The notes below the pieces were generated by a model. It was not told the DNA's origin. It did no database searches and worked only from the letters and a program-made list of their open reading frames with translations. The position numbers and the translations under genes were made by a program. A stretch of 37,500 bases of DNA from Mesostigma viride (lineage: Eukaryota > Streptophyta > Mesostigmatophyceae > Mesostigmatales > Mesostigmataceae), in assembly GCA_009746045.1 (NCBI GenBank), contig RPFO01000189.1:697748-735247 (forward strand). Direction: 5' to 3'. This document shows, piece by piece, positions 28,574-37,500 of this stretch; the first letter of the stretch is position 1; every line of letters begins with the position of its first letter.

Positions 28574-29100
28574 GCCTTGCGAGGGGTTTGGTCTTGGTGG
28601 GGCACCTGGCCAGCACAATCGGCACGGCGGCAGGAACGCAAAGGTAAGGAATGTGGTGGGCAGCAGCGCAGCGCTGGGCTTTGCGAGGGCGGCCCCTTGA
28701 CAACGGCTCAGATTCCCTAGCTCCAGCACGCAAGTTTATGGCATGGCCCTGGAGATTTATGGCATGGCCCCGGGGCAAGCGCGGGTCGGAGCCTGGATGC
28801 ATGGGGAGGGTGCAGGTTCCAATGACACCCATTCAGCGGTGCCACATGAGGCCATGTAATTTATAAGTGTAACTTATATAACCCCGACAATGCTCGCTGC
28901 ATTCGTTGAGCTATATTTGCTCACTTTATAGTTGCACTTGCAGCGGGATCAAAGGGGGCTAATCTGCCGCCTATAGCGCAGCTTTGCCGACTGTCACCTG
29001 CGCCATGTACGGTGCCTGTGTTACGTTGGACTGAACTAGGCCGGTGCGCCCGGCTGTTCCTAGTGTGGTTCATTATTTAATCAATTATTTATTTATTTAT
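28574..29100 (+). other. 3' flank of the channel gene
   Basis: Probable 3' UTR to about 28890, then unassigned sequence ending in an ATTT-rich stretch (29080-29103) that on the minus strand would be the tail of the first LINE end. Confidence 0.45.
28855..28872 (+). terminator. TGTAA polyadenylation-signal candidates
   Basis: Two TGTAA words (28855 and 28868) lie about 285 bp after the channel stop codon. TGTAA is the usual poly(A) signal of chlorophyte green algae. Supporting evidence is position only. Confidence 0.4.
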
Positions 29101-29103
29101 TTA

Positions 29104-29178
29104 ACACGTAACAGCGTTACGTGAGTCCTCAGTACAGTGGAGTGGGATGGGATGGGATGGGATGGGATGGGATGGATT
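29104..29178 (-). mobile_element. LINE 3' end fragment with variant hairpin
   Basis: CACGTAAC-AGC-GTTACGTG (29105-29123) is a perfect hairpin followed by GAGTCCTCAGT, the same end seen in the other copies but with a compensated base pair. On the minus strand it is followed by a TAAA-rich tail. The GGGAT repeat to its right is the tail of the next copy. Confidence 0.55.
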
Positions 29179-29199
29179 AATTAACTAATGAATTAGTCT

Positions 29200-29800
29200 A
29201 CACGTGACTGCGTCACGTGAGCATAAGTCCTCAGTGGGAGGGGAACATGGGATGGAATGGATGATGCTAGCTATCTAGTTCCTAGTTACAGGTTTGTGCA
29301 TGGGCACCACGGCCCGAATCGCTATGAATTCCAAACGCGGTCACACGCGGAGCCCCCACAGACTTGGCATTGGTCGATCCTTCATCCCTCCGTACTTGCC
29401 ATCTGTCCTTGCGAGCCATCTGCCTCCATATTACAGACAAACCTGGAGGCTGCCCGGGTGTGCATGAGCCCGTCTCGTCTAGGGTAGCACATGCCCATGC
29501 CTAGTCTATCACGGAAAGTCCATATGGGTGGCGGCCCTTCCGCGCGCGGCCTGCATGGAGCACGCCAGGTGAGAACATAACGCCCAGGCTGGGTGGGCTT
29601 GGTGCCAGCTAGTCAATCTGATGTGTCTACCTGATCTGCGCGGGCCAGGTGCCCGGCTAGGCCCAGGCGCCTGTGCCTAAGAATGTGGGAATTAATTAAT
29701 TAATTAATTAATTAATTAATTAGAATGTGGGAAACATAGGGCAAATCAGCATACAAATCCTCATTACATATAATGTGCAAACCAAAGTGGAGAAGTAAGT
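29200..29800 (-). mobile_element. LINE 3' fragment, copy A
   Basis: Reads right to left and matches 30479-31000 over its length, with about ten short insertions that create CATG, TGCA, ATAT, GATC or TTAA. It contains remnants of the C-terminal coding part and the hairpin CACGTGACTGCGTCACGTG. On the minus strand it is followed by an ATCCC repeat tail. A TTAA/AATT expansion sits at 29690-29721. Confidence 0.75.
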
Positions 29801-29954
29801 AAGTACTTGCATTTCATGCGCAGGGGCATGCCACGGAGTAATAATATGCTAATCTCATTAGAAATATAATTACACGAAAGTTACAAATATCGTCTGCATC
29901 ATGCCCCAATCATTAGTCACTAGAGTGGGATATAATCCCCACCTGAGCTGTCCT

Positions 29955-30472
29955 CTACTGTAACTGCAGACGAGGCGGTAGTGTAGCGGCTATCTTCAGG
30001 GGCAATAACCTCCAGCTGAGGACTTGTACCCTAGCTGCATTCGATCTACCGATGGGCCGCGGGGCCCGTGGGGAGAAAACAGGAGCATGCCCCACATGAA
30101 GGTGCTTATCGCAGACGGCAGCCCATTTCTCCTTGTCTATCATGCGGGCACGGAGTACGGATAATCCCAGAAGCCCTGCATCCTCAAGCAATTGTGTCAC
30201 ATCGGTCCGGGTCGCACCGCGTCGGTGCGGGGCGCGCGCACATTGGCCAGTGGTTTGCGATGGGACAAAGGGACCCTGCCATAGGAGGAGGTGTCTACTG
30301 CCTGGTTGGCCAGTCCCATGAGCCCGCCCGCAGGGCCCACATCGATCGGTACTCACCTGGTCTGTGCGGGCAAAGAGGAGACGGCGGTGTCGGATGGTAT
30401 GGGTGACAAGAGGGAGCTCGCAGTAGAGCTCGGCCCGGGTGCGGCGCTCTTGGTAGCAGACGCCGACAATTA
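29955..30472 (-). pseudogene. Diverged LINE C-terminal coding fragment
   Basis: The minus strand encodes ELYCELPLVTHTIRHRRLLF then ARTDQVSTDR and, near the end, LLEDAGLLGLSVLRARMIDK EKW. This parallels the C-terminal region of the main copy (EDLYADLPYVSHIIRHRRL, ARTDQVDTSDR), but it is too different to be the same subfamily. It is broken, with no start or RT core. Confidence 0.6.
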
Positions 30473-30478
30473 ATAGAC

Positions 30479-32215
30479 ACGTGACTGCGTCACGTGAGCA
30501 TAAGTCCTCAGTGGGAGGGGAACATGGGATGGAATGGATGGTATAAGCTATCTAGGTCCTAGTTACAGGGGTGTGGGCACCGCGGCCCGAATCGCTATGA
30601 ATGCCATACTTGGTCACGCGCGGAGCCCCCACAGGCTTGGGGGTGGTCTCCTTCATCACTACTTGCCATCTATCCTTGCGCACCATCTGCCTCCATATTA
30701 CAGACAAACCAGGAGGCTGCCCGGGGGTGAGCCCGTCACGTCTAGTGTAGCACATGTCCATGCCGAGTCTATCACGAAAAGTCCACGGGTGGCGGCCCTG
30801 CCGCGCGCGGCCGGGGCACGCCAGGTGAGGACATATCGCCCAGGCTGGGCGGGCTTGGTGCCAGCTAGTCTATCTGATGTATCTACCTGATCTGTGCGGG
30901 CCAGGTGCCCGGCTAGGCCCAGGCGCCTGTGCCTAATAATGTGGGAAACATAGGGCAAATCAGCGTACAAATCCTCATTACTAATGTGCAAACCAAAGGG
31001 GATGTTAAGGGCCTGGCGCAGCATCTTGGTGACGGCGCCGTCGAGTCGTTGCTCCAGCTCCTGCGTCAGTGCCCACGTCTCGGCGCCGTAGGTCAGGATC
31101 GTCAGAATGACGACCTTGAAGAGGTCACGCTTGACGATCCGGGGTAGGGCGGGGTTGCTCCACCAGCGGCGGTGGTCATGGAGGTGCGCCCACGCCATGC
31201 CGATCCGTGTCGTCATGTCGTCCTCGCAGTCGGGAAGCCAACTGCCGAGCAGCTTGAAGCGGCCTGAAGGAGGGTAGTTGACCTCCGCATCGTCTAAGAG
31301 GCGGAGTGTGGGTGGGGGCCCTGCCATGCCGAGGGCCAGGGCCTCCGTTTTGGGGCTGATTTCTAGACCAACCGCCCGAGCCTCGAGCGCCAGGCAGTCC
31401 AGCCAAAGTTGGGCAGACTCCGGCTTCTCGATGAGCGTGATGTCGTCGGCATAAATGAGGTCAGCTAGTAAATTCTGCTTGTTAGTCGGCCCCCTTCCCC
31501 AAGCTCGTTCGTGATCGCTAGGCCAGGGGCACGGCCTGCAATGCTAGCAAAGCGAGCACGTGCCTGGCGCATAACATAATCCACTACAATAATAAACAGG
31601 TACGGCGACAGGACGCAACCCTGCCAGACGCCGGTATGCAGTGGGCATGGTGGGGTAATGCCGTGTTGAGTGCGCACCGAAGTGGTCGACCCCTCATACA
31701 GCGTGCGGATGACGGTAATCAGGGGAGTGGGGACGCGAGCGCGAGCAAGTACAGCCCATAGAGCGTCCCAGAGGACAGAATCAAAAGCCTTGATGAAGTC
31801 GACGAAGATCAAGATTGCGGGAAACTCACCAGGTTGCAGGAGAGCGATTTCCTCGAAGAGGCGACGCGCGACGAAGATGGCCATGACGGTGTTGCGCCCA
31901 GGACGGAAGCCCATTTGACTTTCCCCAAGGTGACAGTCGAGAGCAGAACGAAGGCGGTTGAGGATCATGCGCATGAACAACTTAAGTGCGGCGCTCTGGA
32001 TGCACACTCCTCTGTAGTTGGCGGGGTCGTCAGGGGATTCAACCTTTGTTTTTGTACAGCATAATACGGTAGCTGTGCTGCCACTCAGGAATCGGCGGCG
32101 CGTCGGCAAGCAGGATCCGGTTGCAGACGTCAAGCAGGAAGCCCGTGAGCGCCGTCAGCTTAATCACCGGGGCTGGGAGCTGGTCAGGTCCAACGGCGGC
32201 ATAGAAGCGGAGTTG
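30479..32215 (-). pseudogene. Non-LTR retrotransposon (LINE) reverse transcriptase, main copy, frameshifted and 5'-truncated
   Basis: Read right to left the pieces give GPDQLPAPVIKLTALTGFLL, PANYRGVCIQSAALKLF, MGFRPGRN, IFVDFIKAFDSVLWDAL (motif A), GVWQGCVLSPYLF and LIYADDITLIEK (catalytic YADD, 31442-31453). The C-terminal half follows with LTILTYGAETWALTQELEQR and RHRRLGLAGHLARTDQ. There are two frame breaks: near 32035-32045, and in the G-run near 31487-31500 just before YADD. The 5' part (endonuclease) is absent. It ends at the CACGTGAC hairpin (30479-30497). RT copies RNA at the target site; this copy is very probably dead. Confidence 0.85.
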
Positions 32216-32600
32216 CCAACGCCGACAATGTGACGGAGTATTCGAGTGACTGTGCCATCAAGCTGCTTGCTCAGCGCCTGCATGGTCCAACGTCTCGCAG
32301 CCGTAAAGGAGGATGCTGAGGACAAGGGCCTTGAACAGAATGCGCTTGCGCCGCTCACTCAGGTAGTGACATGTCCAGAACCTGTCGAGGCGGCAGAGGG
32401 CCGCTCAGGCCTGGCCAACGCAGGTGTCACTATGCACCGTCGGCGGCCGTGGAGGGGAGCCAGCTGCCAAGGAGCTTGAAGCGAGTCGCCGGAGGACGAG
32501 GCTGCCGTCCAGCAGGTCAGGAGGGTGGTCCCTGCCATGGCGGGGAAGCCGATGGCCATGACCTCCGTTTTCTTGCGGATGAAAGGGGGCCTTCATCAAT
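32216..32600 (-). pseudogene. LINE RT C-terminal fragment, second subfamily
   Basis: In shifting frames the minus strand gives RKRILFKALVLSILLYGCET, QALSKQLDGTVTRILRHIVG and KKTEVMAIGFPAMAG. These correspond to the region after YADD in the main copy, but with different residues. Fragment with frame breaks; its junction with the main copy is near 32215-32233. Confidence 0.55.
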
Positions 32601-32990
32601 TAAGGGCCAGCATCTTGGTGACATTGCCGTCGAGTCGTTGCGCTCCAGCTCCTGCTTCAGTGTCCAGGTCTCGGCGCCGTACTAGTAGGTCAGGATCGTC
32701 AGAATGACGACCTTGAGGCTAGAGGTCACGCTTGACGATCCGAGGTAGCTAGGGCGGGGTTGCTCCATCAGCGGCGGTGGTCATGGAGTTGCGCCCACGC
32801 CATGCCTAGCCGTGTCTTCAAGTCGTCCTCGCAGTCGGGAAGCCAACTGCCGAGTACTAACTTGAAGTGGCCTGAAATAGGGTAGTTGACCTCGGTGTCG
32901 TCTATAAGAGGCAGAGTGAGGCCGGGGGGCCCGGCCATGCCGAGAGCCTGAGGGCCGAGGGGACACTGATGGATGGAGCTAGCTATCTAA
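32601..32990 (-). pseudogene. LINE fragment, copy B (RT C-terminal region)
   Basis: Matches about 31020-31345 of the main copy closely at the DNA level, but with short insertions (TACTAG near 32682, GCTAG near 32719, TAGC near 32744, CTAG near 32807) that break the frame. Confidence 0.7.
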
Positions 32991-33640
32991 CTATCTAAGA
33001 CCTATCGTTATGTGGTTGTGGGCACCATGCACGGCCCGAATCACAGTGAATGCCATATTCGGTCACACGCGGAGCCCCCACTGACTTGAGCGGTGGTCTG
33101 GCTTCATGAATCATGACTACCTGCCACCTATCCTTGCGAACCATCGATCTGCCTCCAGATGACAGACATGCCAGGGGCCGCTGCCCTGGCCGCGTGAGGC
33201 CATTGCGACGTGGGTAACACATATATCGATCCATGCCTAGCCGATCCCAGAAATTAGTCCACGGGTGGCGCCCCAGCCGGCCGCGCTCCGGCCGGGGCCC
33301 GGGGCACGCCACGTGAGAACAAAACGCCCAGGTTGGGCGGGCTTGTTGCCTGCACTTCAGGAGCTAGCTATCCATAGTGTCGACCTGATCTGTGCGTGCG
33401 ATCGCAAGGTGCCCGGCTAGGCCCATGCAGGCGCCTGTGCCTAATAATATGGGAAGCATGTGGTAAATCAGCAGCATACAAAGCCTCATGGCTAATGTGC
33501 AAGCTAAATGGAAATTGAGCTCTAGATAGCGCACTACGTATAGCATCTTGGTAACCGCGCGGTCGAGTTGCTGCTCCAGCTCATGCGTCAGCGTCCATGT
33601 CCGGCTCGGCTAGCATAGGTCAGCCGGATCGTCAGGATGA
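32991..33640 (-). pseudogene. LINE fragment, copy C (C-terminal and 3' region)
   Basis: Aligns with about 30550-31100 of the main copy. It carries many small insertions, for example ATGCA near 33028, GATC near 33145, TATATCGATC near 33221, GGCC near 33278, ATGC near 33425 and GCGATCGC near 33398. Confidence 0.7.
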
Positions 33641-34360
33641 GGACCTGCCTCCGCATATATTTCATCAGACAATTGAACCGGGAGGCTGCACGTGCACAAT
33701 CCCGTTCTTCCTAGTAGAGTAGCATGTGTGTCCATTCCTGCATGCAGCCTATACATATAACGAGAATTAAGTCCAGTGGCGACCTTGCCACGCACGGCCA
33801 GGGGCTCGTCAGGTGAGGACAAAATTGCCGGGCTGCGAGGGCTTGGTGCCTGCTAGTCTATCATGTTTCGACCTGATCTGTGCGGGCCAGGCAGCCAGGC
33901 CCGGCTATGTATAGGCCAAGGCGCCAGTGCACTAAGAATCATTGTGGGAAGCAAAAGGTAAACCTGCGTACAGATCCTCATAGCTAATGTGCAAACTGTG
34001 TAGGATATTGCGCGCCCAACGCAACTTAATTGGTGACAGCGCATTGGAGCTGAGTCTTCATCTCCTACATCAATGTCGATTGATCACGGCTCTGCTCCGG
34101 CCATGTAGGTCAGGACTGTCAGAATGACGACCTTGAACAGGTCACGCTTGATCGACGATCCTGAGCATGCACCTGGCGGGGTTTCTCCACCTTGCGGCGA
34201 TGCTCGGAGTTGCCCCCACGCCATGCCAATCCTGGTCTTCATGTCGTCGGCGCAGCAGACGCTCATTCAAGGAGCCAATCGACTCCCAATCAGTTTGAAG
34301 CGGTCGGGGTACTGCCAGTGTACCTCGGCGAGCTGTCCAGGAGGTGGATCTTTAGATCGA
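33641..34360 (-). pseudogene. LINE fragment, copy D, most decayed
   Basis: Recognisable matches to the main copy around 33780-33920 (3' part) and 34105-34310 (GTCAGAATGACGACCTTGAA and following). Insertions such as GATC near 34150 and GCATGC near 34165 are present. No usable frame remains. Confidence 0.6.
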
Positions 34361-34439
34361 GACTTAATAATAATGTCCCACCAGCTACAGCTATAGCTAG
34401 AAATTAGGTCGATAGTATAGATCCGTTGACCCCACCCCA

Positions 34440-34495
34440 TATCCATCCCACTGAGGACTAATATGCTCACGTGATCGCAGTCTACGAGTAGCTAT
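34440..34495 (+). mobile_element. Inverted LINE 3' end
   Basis: On the plus strand TCCCACTGAGGACTAATATG then CTCACGTGATCGCAGTC is the reverse complement of the 3' end of the minus-strand copies, with small insertions (AT, ATT). It therefore marks a copy in the opposite direction. Confidence 0.6.
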
Positions 34496-34611
34496 TTCTT
34501 TAGAGGTATGATGATATGCTTATTATAGAGAGAGTAGTATGCACGGGGGATGCAGTCACGTCCATTAAAATAGTAGTAATTAAATATGTGGCAGCAACAT
34601 GCTGCGGTCCA

Positions 34612-35086
34612 TTATCCGTGTGGGATACGCTGCTCATGTCCGCAAGGAGGACTTGTACCTAGGCATGCATGCCACTTATCACCAGCACCATCAAGCAGCG
34701 GGGGCGCCTAGCTGCAGCTGGTAGGGCACTTAGCTCCCACCAACCAGTTAGACACCTCACGTGGCCCCTCCGCAGGGCTGCGCCCCGCTCAGCCGGGCAG
34801 GCACCTCCTCACATGGGCTGGGCCCAGCCATGGCTGGACGCCGCAAGGCCCGCACCTTCAAAGAGCAGCTCGTAGAGGACATGGGGGGCCTAGGCCTCTC
34901 CGTGATTTGGAAAAAGATGCTGGGCAAGGCCAAGTGGGCTCAGGTCATAGAGGACAACGACCCCCCTCCAGTGGGGAAGCGGCCGCGTGTTTCCACACGT
35001 GGGAAGCATGCTAGACAAGACCGGCCGGCCCCTACTAGGGCCGCGGGCACCAAAGATATAGAGTATAGGATAATTGTTTGTAGATA
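34612..35086 (+). pseudogene. LINE C-terminal coding fragment in plus orientation
   Basis: In shifting frames it reads VRKEDLYLG, TNQLDTSRGPSAGLRPAQPG RHLLTW and then, intact to a stop at 35084-35086, [40 protein letters not shown]. This matches the end of the minus-strand elements (RTDQVDTSDRLAGTKPAQPG, GLSVIWRQMVRKDRWQVV). Fragment only, with no RT core. The ATCC repeat begins 30 bp downstream and may have grown from its 3' tail. Confidence 0.6.
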
Positions 35087-35115
35087 GCTTAGACCGGTAG
35101 GATTGCGTGTACCCA

Positions 35116-36008
35116 TATCCATCCATCCATCCATCCATCCATTCATCCATCCATCCATCCATCCATCCATCCATCCATCCATCCATCCATCCATCCATCC
35201 ATCCATCCATCCATCCATCCATCCATCCATCCATCCATCCATCCATCCATCCATCCATCCATCCATCCATCCATCCATCCATCCATCCATCCATCCATCC
35301 ATCCATCCATCCATCCATCCATCCATCCATCCATCCATCCGGCCATCCGGCCATCCATCCATCCATCCATCCATCCATCCATCCATCCATCCATCCATCC
35401 ATCCATCCATCCATCCATCCATCCATCCATCCACCATCCATCCATCCATCCATCCATCCATCCATCCATCCATCCATCCATCCATCCATCCATCCATCCA
35501 TCCATCCATCCATCCATCCATCCATCCATCCATCCATCCATCCATCCATCCATCCATCCATCCATCCATCCATCCATCCATCCATCCATCCATCCATCCA
35601 TCCATCCATCCATCCATCCATCCATCCATCCATCCATCCATCCATCCATCCATCCATCCATCCATCCATCCATCCATCCATCCATCCATCCATCCATCCA
35701 TCCATCCATCCATCCATCCATCCATCCATCCATCCATCCATCCATCCATCCATCCATCCATCCATCCATCCATCCATCCATCCATCCATCCATCCATCCA
35801 TCCATCCATCCATCCATCCATCCATCCATCCATCCATCCATCCATCCATCCATCCATCCATCCATCCATCCATCCATCCATCCATCCATCCATCCATCCA
35901 TCCATCCATCCATCCATCCATCCATCCATCCATCCATCCATCCATCCATCCATCCATCCATCCATCCATCCATCCATCCATCCATCCATCCATCCATTCA
36001 GCCATCCA
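35116..36008. repeat. (ATCC)n microsatellite, about 0.9 kb
   Basis: ATCC/CATC units with few breaks: ATTC near 35141, GGCCATCCGGCC at 35341-35352, and a one-base shift (CCACC) near 35433. It follows a plus-strand LINE end, consistent with a LINE tail origin. All frames are open (HPSI, GWMD). Confidence 0.97.
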
Positions 36009-36379
36009 TCGGGGTTAATGCTCTGTGACTTCCCAACGGGAGCTCGAGTTTAATTAATTAATTAATTAACTTCGTGTTAGATACGACCCCTGCTGAGTCC
36101 ATTCTGAGTCCTGATGCCACGCCATGTGTTGTGTGCCATGCACGGTTACTAAACACATGGCGTACCGGTCGCACTTGCACCACCAATTAGCTAGGTATAT
36201 TCCTCCCTTCCCATCACCCCTCTCATTGAGGATCCATACACTCACTTAATTAGTGATCGATGCCGTCGCTAACGTAATTATATAAATTTGCTGACGGCCT
36301 ACTATATCCCTCAAGCACAATTAATTAAGCATGTGCACATATGCAGCTCCATGCACAATGCAGCTAGTAAACATAAAAA
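36009..36379. other. Intergenic spacer
   Basis: AT-rich, with TTAATTAA runs (36051-36068). Likely the 3' flank of the minus-strand gene to the right. No other feature seen. Confidence 0.5.
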
Positions 36380-37500
36380 TCAAGGCCCCCGCCTATCCTT
36401 TCCATCCTTGTGGCGCATCTCCCGGAACACCGGCTTGAACATCAAGGGGAAGCCCTCCATTGCCTGCAGCATGTCCTCAAAGCTGATCACCTCCAACGCC
36501 ACGTGTGTGCGAGACTCGGCTGAGTACAGAGCCAGCGGCCGCTGCTTGAACGCCCATGCCCGAAGCTGTCGAGCCAAGGGATGGCCGTGGTCCAGCCGGC
36601 GGATCACTGCCTCCAGATTCGCCTCCCCCAGCGTCGCACCCGCCCCTAGCTCCCAAGTTTCCACTAGTGAATCCTCCTCTACCTGAGGTGCCTCTTCCCC
36701 TATTGGGGGCTCCCTGCTTGAAGTGGTAGACTGGGTGGCAGCTGCCTGCTGGCTAGTCACAGATGACATGGGGCATTCGTTTTGGCTACTAACGCTGGCA
36801 CTCCCTGTGGCTACTTGCCCGTTCACATGGGGAACACTACCCGCACGGCCGGCTCCCGTGTATTCCGATGCCAGCCGGGTGCCCAGCAGACTGCCAGCAG
36901 TCAACTGCGCCTGGTCCATCTTCCCCGCATCTTGGAGCGTGCTCGCGGCGCGGCTCTTGGAGTGCCGGAACGGCCGAAACGCTCTCACCCTCGACAACCG
37001 GGGTTGGGCACTTGGCGACATACCATCGGATCTCGTTGCCTCAGAGGGCTCGAGCTCCAAACCAGCCGGCCGGTCCACTTGGTCCCCACTGGAGTCTCGA
37101 CTCGTCTCGTAACTACTGCTGACGTCCCGCTCGCTGCCTGCACTGCTGGCCGACGTGCCCTGCGCATCCTGCGCCTCGTGACCAATCTCGAGAGGAACGG
37201 AGAAGGACCGATGAGGTGACCACCTGCGGGATGCCGCACCGCTGCTGCGACCAAACATGGCCGCATGGGCATCGAGCGGGTGGTCTCGCAACCCCTCTTC
37301 GACCGTGGAGGAGGGTGGCTTGGGCTCCTTGGAGCACATGACGATGCCTGACAGGATCACGTAGAGGTGGAGCGTCCCGCTGCGGCTTCCTTGCGTAAAG
37401 ATGGGCTCCACCGGTCCAATATCGTACGGCTTGGCACGCGCGAGGAGCAGGCGCAGGAAGGCGCGGTCGTGGGGCAGGAGAAGGCTGAGATGCGGCAGGC
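36380..37500 (-). CDS. C-terminal part of a protein with a split cyclic-nucleotide-binding-like domain (5' end beyond window)
   Basis: The frame is open from the right edge to a TGA at 36380-36382, about 373 residues. The first 55 residues (LLLPHDRAFLRLLLARAKPY, DIGPVEPIFTQGSRSGTLHL, YVILSGIVMCSK) fit the first strands of a cyclic-nucleotide-binding fold ('R..F..LL......G..I..QG......YVILSG.V'). About 190 Ser/Pro/Glu-rich residues follow. Then LGAGATLGEANLEAVIRRLD, ALYSAESRTHVALEVISFED and MLQ match the second half ('LG.G..FGE..L...R.....A......L.V.....F'). The usual Arg-Ser/Thr-Ala phosphate-binding core is not clear, so ligand binding is doubtful. It could belong to a channel or a kinase regulator; the rest is not visible. 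No intron is needed in the window. Confidence 0.5.
   Translation of the reverse strand, partial: LPHLSLLLPHDRAFLRLLLARAKPYDIGPVEPIFTQGSRSGTLHLYVILSGIVMCSKEPKPPSSTVEEGLRDHPLDAHAAMFGRSSGAASRRWSPHRSFSVPLEIGHEAQDAQGTSASSAGSERDVSSSYETSRDSSGDQVDRPAGLELEPSEATRSDGMSPSAQPRLSRVRAFRPFRHSKSRAASTLQDAGKMDQAQLTAGSLLGTRLASEYTGAGRAGSVPHVNGQVATGSASVSSQNECPMSSVTSQQAAATQSTTSSREPPIGEEAPQVEEDSLVETWELGAGATLGEANLEAVIRRLDHGHPLARQLRAWAFKQRPLALYSAESRTHVALEVISFEDMLQAMEGFPLMFKPVFREMRHKDGKDRRGP

Noticed and set aside
34890-36053. Open frames of WMDG and HPSI repeats on both strands
   Set aside because: A tetranucleotide array of ATCC has no stop in several frames. There is no independent sign of coding.

Overview
The window reads as nuclear DNA of a eukaryote, most likely a green alga of the prasinophyte/chlorophyte kind. 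Supporting signs are genes split by many GT-AG introns, Ser/Pro-rich wall-glycoprotein linkers, an algal-looking polycystin channel with a Notch-type LNR module, TGTAA-type 3' end signals, fragments of non-LTR retrotransposons, and very long simple repeats. The species assignment is inference. No tRNA, rRNA, CRISPR array or bacterial operon was seen.

Layout. (1) 1-9708, minus strand: a secreted or surface protein gene that continues off the left edge. Six exons join in consistent phase (0,0,1,1,1). They give a signal peptide, a domain resembling the bacterial 'choice-of-anchor E' family spread over exons 1-3, a proline-rich linker, a Cys-rich stretch, three HYR (hyalin repeat) modules and an unrecognised exon. 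Its introns hold huge simple repeats, including more than 2 kb of ACGA. (2) 9709-10620: a 0.9 kb divergent intergenic region. (3) 10621-28573, plus strand: one PKD2-like (TRPP/polycystin) channel gene. Twelve exons were assembled by phase, with S1, a large extracellular domain with LNR, S2-S6 with pore, and a coiled-coil tail. One very short exon in the last intron is probably missing from the model. (4) About 29.1-35.1 kb: a nest of broken LINE copies, mostly minus strand, sharing a 3' hairpin. (5) 35117-36010: an ATCC repeat. (6) 36380-37500, minus strand: the C-terminal part of a protein with an apparent cyclic-nucleotide-binding domain interrupted by a long disordered insert.

The two complete-looking genes are head to head and may share a promoter region. 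One encodes an extracellular adhesive or matrix-type protein, the other a cation channel with a big ectodomain; both point to the cell surface or flagellum. A functional link is speculation.

The most unusual signals are: (a) decayed 'echoes' of exon ends and splice sites inside neighbouring introns of the channel gene, often spaced about 104-106 bp; (b) LINE copies that differ from each other by small insertions creating self-complementary tetramers (CTAG, GATC, CATG/TGCA, ATAT, TTAA); (c) a LINE 3' hairpin with compensatory base changes; (d) a bacterial-type anchor-E fold in a eukaryotic multi-exon gene.
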